From: an uncultured Oscillibacter sp.
GTDB taxonomy: Bacteria > Bacillota > Clostridia > Oscillospirales > Oscillospiraceae
NCBI GenBank assembly: GCA_900770295.1
Contig: CAAGJQ010000122.1
Location: 1-32,226 of the forward strand
Reading direction: 5' to 3'
DNA length: 32,226 nucleotides
A model generated the notes under the pieces. The model worked only from the letters and a program-made list of their open reading frames with translations. It did not search any database and was not told where the DNA came from. The translations under genes were made by a program, and so were the position numbers. Position 1 is the stretch's first letter, and every line of letters begins with the position of its first letter. Positions 1-6,074 of the stretch are shown in pieces.

Positions 1-33
1 GCGTGGGACAGCCCCTTTCCAGCGTCAGCGGTC

Positions 34-61
34 GCAAAAGGTATAACACACTAGACTTTGC
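34..61 (-). other. Candidate MOBV-type oriT nick region
   Basis: On the minus strand the core TAGTGTGTTA (bases 53 to 44) matches the nick-site core of pMV158-like MOBV origins (nick after TAGTGTG). It is flanked by imperfect inverted arms, GCAAAG on one side and CTTTTGC on the other, as in those origins. The relaxase gene that should act on it is not in the window. A second GC-poor repeat, TTGCTTGC, lies just upstream on the same strand. The match is short, so this is a candidate only. Confidence 0.45.
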
Positions 62-212
62 AAGCAAAATCGTGTGCCAACAGGGATGCTTCTCGCCCCT
101 ATTGGAAACCCAGAGCCAAGGAGTTGCACCCCTCTGGACACCCGCATATTTTCCTTGAAAATGGTACCCAAACTGTAAAAATGCAGTTTGACACCATTTC
201 TCAGAAAATACA

Positions 213-260
213 AAACCGCTGTAATCTCCATCCTTGCGAGGATGAAAATTACAGCGGTTT
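213..260 (-). terminator. Terminator of the leftward hydrolase operon
   Basis: Perfect 13-bp arms (213-225 and 248-260) enclose a second 6-bp hairpin (229-234 with 239-244, loop TGCG). Read leftward, the stem is followed by TTTTGTATTTTC, a reasonable U-rich tail. It lies 84 bases past the stop of the last leftward gene at 345. The rest of 1-344 shows no convincing gene. Confidence 0.6.
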
Positions 261-344
261 ATCATGTTGTAGATTGCGTTCCAAGTTGCTCTCCAATAAA
301 GGGAGAAGTTATCTTCGTCTCATCACCTTGGATTTAGTTGTTAT

Positions 345-833
345 TTATTCCGGCAAATCAATCTGCTCGTTCTGATTAAGAGGAATTACATCCCAAGCAT
401 TTTGAAGTGTAATCCTTTTAGTAAATAACGATTCATAATCATATACAAAACAGATACGCTCATGCGTTAAACTCCCAGAAACCAACTTGCGATTTTTAAA
501 AAAACATAAATCTTCTGGAGTCATCCAAACTGAATCATCATAGAAAATACTTCTGTACATAGATAGAAGAATCTTTTTGGATGCTTCTGTCGCTCGAAAA
601 AGGTATACTTCTTTTTCATGGCCAGGAGGAACTGATTGACAAAACCAACGCACAGTATTAATTGTACAGATATGATATGGCGCAAGTATCTTAAGTACAC
701 GCTCACTTTCCAAACTTTCTTGTGCAGTTGACCAACCATTTTTCGTTAATGAAAAGGTATCGGCAATATTAAAACATGCTGAAACATATTCATCAAAATG
801 CTCTCCACACAGATTTTTAACAAGCGATAGCAT
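345..833 (-). CDS. Hypothetical protein, 162 residues
   Basis: I do not recognise this family. The protein is soluble-looking, with no signal peptide or membrane segment, and is rich in aromatic residues and cysteines (for example the stretch VRWFCQSVPP near residue 62). The start ATG at 833 is supported by a GGAGGG ribosome site ten bases upstream. It is the last gene of a leftward run and ends 84 bases before a strong hairpin terminator. Its place after a hydrophobic small protein and a membrane protein would fit an accessory or immunity-type role, but nothing in the sequence shows one. It uses AT-rich codons like the rest of the element. Confidence 0.6.
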   Translation of the reverse strand: MLSLVKNLCGEHFDEYVSACFNIADTFSLTKNGWSTAQESLESERVLKILAPYHICTINTVRWFCQSVPPGHEKEVYLFRATEASKKILLSMYRSIFYDDSVWMTPEDLCFFKNRKLVSGSLTHERICFVYDYESLFTKRITLQNAWDVIPLNQNEQIDLPE

Positions 834-873
834 CGGTTTTCATCCCTCCTATTACAGTAAACAACCAATTCAC
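817..873 (-). CDS. Possible 18-residue leader peptide ORF
   Basis: A GTG start at 873 follows GGGAGG with seven bases of spacing and opens an 18-codon ORF (begins MNWLFTVIGG) that ends at TAA inside the start of the 162-residue gene, in another frame. It carries the ribosome site of that downstream gene inside it. This arrangement would allow translational coupling. With only 18 codons it could be chance. Confidence 0.2.
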   Translation of the reverse strand: MNWLFTVIGGMKTDAIAC

Positions 874-898
874 TTAATTACCTCCCGACGGTCAATAA

Positions 899-1243
899 TT
901 ACTTCTTATTTTTTATTACATATAGAACAAGAAAGGCGCATGCATATACCAGCATCAGAATCAGCATTATATCGTGCCGTACCGGGATAAGCGGGACAAG
1001 TACAACTGGAAGAACAAACCAAAGATCCCAAAAGACTGAGTGCAGTTTGTTGTTACTCCCCAATAAATTTTTCATGACAAGCAAAATACTTCCGACAAGA
1101 CCGAAACAAATCCAGACAAAAGGTGTTAAGCCTTCTTCGTGAAAGTATCGCTGCTGATAAAAACTGCTACTGGCTGCTCCGATGATAACATATCCCAGTA
1201 AGGTAAAGGTAAAATATTTTTTGTGCGAAAATGCAGGCTTCAT
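899..1243 (-). CDS. Small integral membrane protein, 114 residues
   Basis: The sequence shows about four hydrophobic segments: residues ~12-28, ~42-58, ~72-88 and ~92-110, with a lysine-rich end (YVIKNKK). The start ATG at 1243 has an excellent GGAAAGGAG site seven bases upstream. I recognise no family. It sits between a very hydrophobic 94-residue protein and a soluble orphan protein, on the same strand with short gaps, so the three are probably co-transcribed. Small multi-span proteins next to hydrophobic peptides are often immunity or export partners of bacteriocin-like peptides. That is a hypothesis from size and context only. Confidence 0.6.
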   Translation of the reverse strand: MKPAFSHKKYFTFTLLGYVIIGAASSSFYQQRYFHEEGLTPFVWICFGLVGSILLVMKNLLGSNNKLHSVFWDLWFVLPVVLVPLIPVRHDIMLILMLVYACAFLVLYVIKNKK

Positions 1244-1313
1244 TTCAAAACTCCTTTCCCAATCAGTTATTTACCAAGTGCCGCTTACGATGTTCGGGAA
1301 GATTCCATTCATT

Positions 1314-1598
1314 TCAACGCCGATACAACACACCTTGCTGATTAGCAACGGCCTGAATGACTTGATAACAGAAACTTGCCAACGACGGTGCGCCAATAAC
1401 ACCTATAATCGCAGCAATAGCAGCTCCGACCGGACCGAGGGAAACTGAACCCAAAGCAACCAAAGCTGCATACATGGCGGATGGACCTACAGAGGCCGCT
1501 GCGAAAAGAAACGCCATTACATCGTCATAAGTAAACCAAACTTTTCCGTCCTCAACAAACATTCTGGCAGTAACAGAAGCACTATCAGTAAGAGCCAC
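1314..1598 (-). CDS. Hydrophobic small protein, bacteriocin-like composition
   Basis: The ORF encodes 94 residues. A short charged N-terminal part (residues ~1-27, with FVEDGKVWFTYDD) is followed by ~55 residues that are almost all Ala, Gly, Val, Ile, Leu and Ser. The end is basic (LYRR). The small-residue-rich helical stretch resembles membrane-active peptides in composition, but I cannot assign a family. The start is uncertain: the GTG at 1598 directly abuts a GCGGA sequence with no proper spacing. The frame is open back to the TGA of the upstream hydrolase gene, which is in the same frame. It could therefore be the remnant of a longer protein. Confidence 0.45.
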   Translation of the reverse strand: MALTDSASVTARMFVEDGKVWFTYDDVMAFLFAAASVGPSAMYAALVALGSVSLGPVGAAIAAIIGVIGAPSLASFCYQVIQAVANQQGVLYRR

Positions 1599-1631
1599 TC
1601 CGCAAATCGTTTCTTTAATAAAAATTTTTGC

Positions 1632-3041
1632 TCAGTTCAATTCATTGCGAATTTCTTCCCAGGCCTTCATATACTTGCTTTCCTTCTGTTCATGCTCAAG
1701 GCTGGAAATAGCCTCCATTACAGCGGCATCCAGTTCCTCCAAAGAGTGATTTGACACCCAGCAGGCAAGCTCTTCAACGATTTCCTGACGGTATACGGCG
1801 AGAGAACCGTAAACGGTATCATCAACACCTTCATGGGCAGGAAGCTGCACACTTTCACCCATATAGCGCTCCATTAGGAGAAGCAGTTTGCCGCTGGTTA
1901 GAACCTCATTCTGTGCCAGGCCTCTCTCAAACATGGCTTTCAGATAAGGTACATCGTCAATTATGCCTGTACCGCTGGTAGCCCGGTGACTGCCATAGGA
2001 TTGCGTCTGGCCGTCATCGTAGATCAGAATGTTAAACAGCTTTTCCTCATCATAAGGCATACCGGAATTTTCATTCGGATCATCAATGATGATATGCTCC
2101 ACATTCGTCAGTTCCACAGGAAGTTCATCCACCAGAGAATGACCGAGGACACCGGGATTCTCTTCTGGCAAGCGGGTCGAGAACCCCTCCGGCATGGAAT
2201 CGCCTTCATGGGCATAGGTAAACGCTCTTGTAATCTGGTCAATAGGAACGAGAATATCAGAGGTCACATGTGTAATCACAAACGGACTGCTGTAGCAGTT
2301 CGCCAAACCGACAGCAGAGAATGCCTCCCAACGCTCCGTATCATTTGCATCCGGGAAATTATCCAGTATTGGAGTAAAAGAGTCTCTGACCAATTTCAAG
2401 AAAAACGGAGCATCATCTCTTTGTGCCATCTGAAAATACTGGTAGAAATTGAAATATACATTTGCAATAGGAGCAGTTGCAATGGACGCACAATTACCCA
2501 TTTGCAAAGCACTGAGCATCAGTGTTGTATAACCGCCAGCACTGCCACCAACGATAGCAATTCTCTGATTGTCAAATTCATCCATGTGTCGTAATATGTA
2601 AAGTGCCGCATTGTTGAACACGAGGTCATCATCTGTCAGCAGACCGTTATGGGAGGGCAGCACCTCTGTCGGAGAAGCAACTGCCCAGCCTTGCTCCAGA
2701 TACCTTCTCAGTTCCGCAGCATTCTCCGCCATTTCATAATGCGGAACATAAATGAGTGGCATTGGCTGGGAAATATTCTCCGGGACATATAATCGAATCG
2801 GGCGGCTATCCACATTTCCGACTTTGTTGATATACTGCACATCTACCGTATACTGTTCAATATTATCCAGCGGCGGCAAGTCCTTGCTCACCTCTGTTTG
2901 CAGGGTGAATGCATTCGCATAATCCTTCCAGTGATCTCCCAGTTCTGTTTTCAGAGAATGGAATACCCAGAATATTACTCCGGCGATCAGTAAAACAACA
3001 ACAAGGATAACGACCATAATAACCTTAAATGCTTTTTTCAT
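1632..3041 (-). CDS. Membrane-anchored alpha/beta hydrolase (469 aa)
   Basis: A single hydrophobic anchor (residues ~7-28, after MKKAFK) places a large hydrolase domain outside the membrane. The domain follows the prolyl-oligopeptidase/lipase pattern: a beta strand and YVPHYEMAEN near residue 100, then the nucleophile elbow GGSAGG at 165-170, making Ser167 the likely catalytic serine. The C-terminal ~100 residues form an extra helical region rich in Glu. The start has AGAGGA three bases upstream. It lies 20 bases after the next hydrolase gene on the same strand and is the third hydrolase of the TetR-linked operon. The substrate is unknown; an ester or peptide is likely. Confidence 0.75.
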   Translation of the reverse strand: MKKAFKVIMVVILVVVLLIAGVIFWVFHSLKTELGDHWKDYANAFTLQTEVSKDLPPLDNIEQYTVDVQYINKVGNVDSRPIRLYVPENISQPMPLIYVPHYEMAENAAELRRYLEQGWAVASPTEVLPSHNGLLTDDDLVFNNAALYILRHMDEFDNQRIAIVGGSAGGYTTLMLSALQMGNCASIATAPIANVYFNFYQYFQMAQRDDAPFFLKLVRDSFTPILDNFPDANDTERWEAFSAVGLANCYSSPFVITHVTSDILVPIDQITRAFTYAHEGDSMPEGFSTRLPEENPGVLGHSLVDELPVELTNVEHIIIDDPNENSGMPYDEEKLFNILIYDDGQTQSYGSHRATSGTGIIDDVPYLKAMFERGLAQNEVLTSGKLLLLMERYMGESVQLPAHEGVDDTVYGSLAVYRQEIVEELACWVSNHSLEELDAAVMEAISSLEHEQKESKYMKAWEEIRNELN

Positions 3042-3061
3042 AGTTCCTCTTTTTTATGATG

Positions 3062-3994
3062 TCACGATTGCAGCGATACTTGCTGATCCTGGTACAATGT
3101 GTTTACCATGATTTCCGGGGTGTCTCCGATAAACGCCTTTGCGGCTTCCTCGTCACCTTGCAGCTGCCACAGGAACCAAGCCATTACATAACCGTCATTT
3201 ACTGTGCCGTTGCTGCCGTGATCTGTATTCACCCTTCTGGCCATAACCTTGTTTCCTGAAATTTGGTCATAAATGGAGTTCAGACCCTCTAAGGTGATGA
3301 CTGCATCATCCCCTCCACCGGCACCGGAAATCAGCATAATCGGCGTGTTGATCAAGGATGGATCAAATGGCCATTCCAATGCAAGTGCTAACGGCTGGTT
3401 CGTGGGCGACAGCGCAACAGCAGCTTTGTAGATGTCCCTGTGATCCGTATTCGTGATGGCATTGAAAACACCAACGCCGCCTTGCGAGTGACCGATAATT
3501 CCCACATGGTCAAGGTCCACCTTTTGATAGAAAATGCTTGTTTCCCCATTTTCTCCCGTGTAATCGTTCAGCCTCTCCAGATGCCGGACGCACATTTCAG
3601 CGCCAAATCCATTCCATGAATAGGTTTCCTCTGTTGCGATAACGATAAAACCGTAGGAGGCATAAAACTGATGCTGCGCTTTTGATAAGGAGCCTTTCCA
3701 GCCTGTACCATTGCAAACAACAATCACAGGGTATATTTTGTTTTCCGTCTCCAATTCTGTTGGATAACTGATCTCGTATTTTTCAAAGCCCTGCATCGTG
3801 GGTTCTTCATAATACGATGTGGCATAAGGGCCATCGGTCAGGTAAGCTGCTTCAACACTTCCGCCGGTCGCAATGCTTTCACGGTAAGTATCCTTTAAGG
3901 AAGCATCCCGGTGCGTAAGCCAGAAGAGGAATACGGCAATCAAAATGATGATCGAGGCAAGGATAATACCTATTATTTTCAGCACTTTTTTCAT
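3062..3994 (-). CDS. Membrane-anchored alpha/beta hydrolase (310 aa)
   Basis: The protein starts with a transmembrane anchor (residues ~5-27) and then a dienelactone-hydrolase/PET-hydrolase-like alpha/beta fold. The nucleophile elbow GHSQGG is at residues 168-173 (Ser170), and TDHGSNG near the end likely holds the catalytic His. A start five codons further upstream is in frame, but that ATG overlaps the stop of the preceding gene and lies within the AGGAGG site. The start at 3994, six bases after AGGAGG, is clearly better. The gap to the upstream gene is 11 bases, so the two are one operon. The role in the cell is probably hydrolysis of an ester at the outer face of the membrane. Confidence 0.8.
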   Translation of the reverse strand: MKKVLKIIGIILASIIILIAVFLFWLTHRDASLKDTYRESIATGGSVEAAYLTDGPYATSYYEEPTMQGFEKYEISYPTELETENKIYPVIVVCNGTGWKGSLSKAQHQFYASYGFIVIATEETYSWNGFGAEMCVRHLERLNDYTGENGETSIFYQKVDLDHVGIIGHSQGGVGVFNAITNTDHRDIYKAAVALSPTNQPLALALEWPFDPSLINTPIMLISGAGGGDDAVITLEGLNSIYDQISGNKVMARRVNTDHGSNGTVNDGYVMAWFLWQLQGDEEAAKAFIGDTPEIMVNTLYQDQQVSLQS

Positions 3995-4005
3995 TTTTCC
4001 TCCTA

Positions 4006-4974
4006 TCATTCAGCAACAGACATATATCTGTCCAGGTATTCAACAACTGCATTCATCCATTGCTTCGAGATTGCAGTATCATTCTGCAAGCCGTGACCGG
4101 AGTGGGGCAGCTCGAAATACCGGAAATCCACGCCGTTTTCCTCCAGTGCGGTTTTCAGCCGGAGGGAAGCCAGATAGGGCTGCACCCTGTCGTGAGTTCC
4201 GTAGGCCACAACGGAAGGTGCGGAGTTCTCGTCTACCCACATGGAGGCCGAGATCGGCTTGACCTTTTCCAGATAGGAGCCATCCCGGATCTCCTCCGGG
4301 GTGATCTCCACTCCGGCCATTACGCTGAACATCCCGGCACAAGCTTCATCGTTCTGGTCAAGGCCGTAGACGCCCCAATCCTCCTGATAGAAGCTGGCAG
4401 GTCCAACCGCTCCGAAGGTGAGAACCACCGGAACCGGAGCTTCGGCAGCGTCACGGTATGCGTAAATCATGGCCAGTGCATGACCGGCAGAACCGCCTGC
4501 CAGGGTCATTTTGTCGATGGAATAACCCAGCCTTTGCGCTTCCTCTATAACCTTGGGGATGGCTGACTTGATTTCGTTAGATTGCGTCAAAACACTGGCG
4601 TTATTGGTATCGGTTCGGAGGGTGTAATTGATTCCCGCAGTCACATAGCCCTTGGAGCAAAGCCATTTCAGCATATCAGCGTCATCGCTCTTGTCGCCGC
4701 TGGTAAAGCCGCCAGCATGGAGGTATACTACCAAACCATAGGTTTCTCTTGTGTCATCTGCCGGAACATACAGATCAAATCGATTTGCTTCCCCTTCACC
4801 ATAAAGAATATCCTCATGGATGGTTCCGACAGATTCGTCCCAATCGGCTTTGTAAGCTCCGTGGAAGGGGTCATACGTCATTTTGAATATAGCCGATGCT
4901 GCAAAGACAACGATAAAAGTAAGTACATAGATAAGTCCCCACATAACTCTGCCCTTTCTCTTTGCTTTACTCAT
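4006..4974 (-). CDS. Membrane-anchored esterase-type alpha/beta hydrolase (322 aa)
   Basis: One N-terminal transmembrane segment (residues ~10-30) precedes a hormone-sensitive-lipase/BD-FAE-type domain. The oxyanion motif HAGG is at 86-89, the nucleophile elbow GGSAG at 160-164 (Ser162), the acid is probably Asp262 in GTHDRV, and the histidine is His294 in SGHG. The full catalytic set is present. The open frame extends 96 codons further upstream, but that part has no ribosome site and overlaps a real 44-residue ORF in another frame. The start ATG at 4974 overlaps that ORF's stop (ATGA), which implies coupled translation. The family acts on short-chain or carbohydrate esters. Confidence 0.8.
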   Translation of the reverse strand: MSKAKRKGRVMWGLIYVLTFIVVFAASAIFKMTYDPFHGAYKADWDESVGTIHEDILYGEGEANRFDLYVPADDTRETYGLVVYLHAGGFTSGDKSDDADMLKWLCSKGYVTAGINYTLRTDTNNASVLTQSNEIKSAIPKVIEEAQRLGYSIDKMTLAGGSAGHALAMIYAYRDAAEAPVPVVLTFGAVGPASFYQEDWGVYGLDQNDEACAGMFSVMAGVEITPEEIRDGSYLEKVKPISASMWVDENSAPSVVAYGTHDRVQPYLASLRLKTALEENGVDFRYFELPHSGHGLQNDTAISKQWMNAVVEYLDRYMSVAE

Positions 4975-5105
4975 AGGAGGTTTCCCCCAAACATTGTCCC
5001 CCCGAGCAGCAGATTCAGAACCGCTCTGACCGCCATGCGCCCCAATATTGCTGCAACGATGATAATGATCGCCAATATAATCAACCTTTTTGTAATCAAT
5101 GACAT
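4971..5105 (-). CDS. Small membrane peptide, 44 residues, coupled to hydrolase
   Basis: This ORF begins MSLITKRLIILAIIIIVAAI and is a single strongly hydrophobic helix with a basic N-terminus, followed by a Gly- and Leu-rich tail. It has a good ribosome site (GAGGAAAGGA, seven bases upstream of ATG 5105). Its TGA overlaps the ATG of the downstream hydrolase. It is the first gene of the leftward operon after the TetR-side promoter. I know no family for it; it could be an anchor partner, a leader or a small regulatory membrane protein. Evidence that it is real: ribosome site, hydrophobic pattern, ATGA overlap and promoter position. Confidence 0.6.
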   Translation of the reverse strand: MSLITKRLIILAIIIIVAAILGRMAVRAVLNLLLGGTMFGGNLL

Positions 5106-5129
5106 TTTGCGTTCCTTTCCTCATATCTC

Positions 5130-5158
5130 TTGACATTTTATTTGCGTTGTCGTATAAT
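5130..5158 (+). promoter_or_regulatory. Consensus sigma-A promoter of the tetR gene
   Basis: TTGACA (5130-5135), a 17-base spacer and TATAAT (5153-5158): a perfect consensus. It reads right into the TetR gene, whose start is 77 bases past the -10 box. Confidence 0.8.
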
Positions 5159-5201
5159 GTATTTTGATGATACATTTGTTCCGCCGATATAATTGTATCA
5201 T
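5158..5201. promoter_or_regulatory. Candidate TetR operator in the divergent region
   Basis: Perfect 8-bp inverted arms ATGATACA (5167-5174) and TGTATCAT (5194-5201) lie 26-27 bp apart. A second half-site, TGTAT (5158-5162), forms a 17-bp dyad with ATACA (5170-5174). These sites touch the -10 boxes of both divergent promoters, the position expected for a repressor that controls itself and the hydrolase operon. Assignment is by position and symmetry only. Confidence 0.5.
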
Positions 5202-5220
5202 GAAAGTGCATAATTTTCAA
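5192..5220 (-). promoter_or_regulatory. Promoter of the leftward hydrolase operon
   Basis: On the minus strand: TTGAAA (5220-5215), 17-base spacer, TACAAT (5197-5192). Transcription would reach the 44-residue membrane peptide at 5105 and run on through the three hydrolase genes. Confidence 0.7.
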
Positions 5221-5234
5221 GAGGTTGAGATGAA

Positions 5235-5765
5235 ATGAGACAGAACACGAAAAATGTATCACCGATGAGCAACGAAGGGCGCAATCAATATGTGGTAGAA
5301 CACATTACGGATGCGTTGTTTGATTTGATAAAGCATAAACATATCAATGACATTTCCATAGGGGAACTATGCGATAAGGCCGGCGTGGGGCGGGCATCCT
5401 TTTATCGCAATTTTGAAAGCAAAGAGGATGTGATTTCACGAGAATTGAAAAAGAGGCTGGATGCGTGGTGGCTATCCGCAATCGTGCAGCCGGATTTCAA
5501 TTTTGCCCGAGCGCTGTTCGAGCATTACTACGAGGAGCGGGAGATTTGCATTCTGCTGTATCGTCAGGGGCTGGCTCACCTGAGCTTACAAAGCTTTAAG
5601 GAAGCCTGCGGACCTAAGTTGGAGCAAAGCAACATAGATGCGTACAAGTCTGCTTTTTTTGCCTATGGTCTGTATGGCTGGATTGAAGAATGGTTCAAGC
5701 GTGGGATGCAGGAAACACCATCTCAGATGGCGGCGCTTTTAGAACAGGCACAGACAGAAAAATGA
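5235..5765 (+). CDS. TetR/AcrR family transcriptional regulator
   Basis: The 176-residue protein has a classic TetR DNA-binding domain (residues ~18-68) with the helix-turn-helix stretch ELCDKAGVGRASFYRNFESK at about 44-63. The C-terminal ligand domain ends in GLYGWIEEWFKRGMQETPSQ. The start ATG follows GAGGTTGAG at 5221-5229. It is transcribed away from the hydrolase operon from a perfect promoter, and inverted repeats in the shared 129-base gap suggest it represses both directions. A related C-terminal fragment survives at 22074-22298. The ligand is unknown; a substrate or product of the hydrolases is a reasonable guess. Confidence 0.85.
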   Translation: MRQNTKNVSPMSNEGRNQYVVEHITDALFDLIKHKHINDISIGELCDKAGVGRASFYRNFESKEDVISRELKKRLDAWWLSAIVQPDFNFARALFEHYYEEREICILLYRQGLAHLSLQSFKEACGPKLEQSNIDAYKSAFFAYGLYGWIEEWFKRGMQETPSQMAALLEQAQTEK

Positions 5766-5766
5766 A

Positions 5767-5814
5767 ATTAGCCACGGCTGCTATTCCTTTTTCAGAATAA
5801 CAGCCGTGGCTAAT
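5767..5814. terminator. Bidirectional terminator between tetR and the 81-aa gene
   Basis: Arms ATTAGCCACGGCTG (5767-5780) and its perfect complement (5801-5814) extend inward through ATTC/GAAT. It lies two bases after the tetR stop and three bases from the 3' end of the convergent gene. Confidence 0.75.
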
Positions 5815-5817
5815 CAT

Positions 5818-6063
5818 TTAATCGAGGTAATTGTATTCAGTCACGTTTTTTAAGTAAGTTTCGGGATCACCGTTCAAAATCAGGTCGGCATATTCAAGTG
5901 GCGCATTGTAAATCAGATAGTCCAACTCCGACCGTTGATACATATTTTCGGCAATCTCGTTCTCCATGGCGATCGTGTCAATGGAAATCATGCTGCCATC
6001 GGAAAATTTCAGTTCAACACAGGCAGTATCCATGTTAAACTCACAAGAAATCAAATGCTTCAT
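5818..6063 (-). CDS. Small conserved protein, DUF6061-like (81 aa)
   Basis: An acidic 81-residue soluble protein beginning MKHLISCEFNMDTACVELKF. I recall this pattern, including FSDGSMISIDTIA and ERSELDYLIYN-type segments, from the DUF6061 family of Firmicutes mobile and accessory regions, though without a search this is moderate. No function is known. The start has AAGGAGGG with six bases of spacing. It ends against the bidirectional terminator and sits 11 bases downstream of the rlmD stop on the same strand, so it probably rides on rlmD transcription. Confidence 0.6.
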   Translation of the reverse strand: MKHLISCEFNMDTACVELKFSDGSMISIDTIAMENEIAENMYQRSELDYLIYNAPLEYADLILNGDPETYLKNVTEYNYLD

Positions 6064-6074
6064 ATCCGCCCTCC

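Noticed and set aside
4975..5262. 96-codon extension of the 322-residue hydrolase to ATG 5262
   Set aside because: It would run through both divergent promoters and the 44-residue ORF and has no ribosome site at its start.
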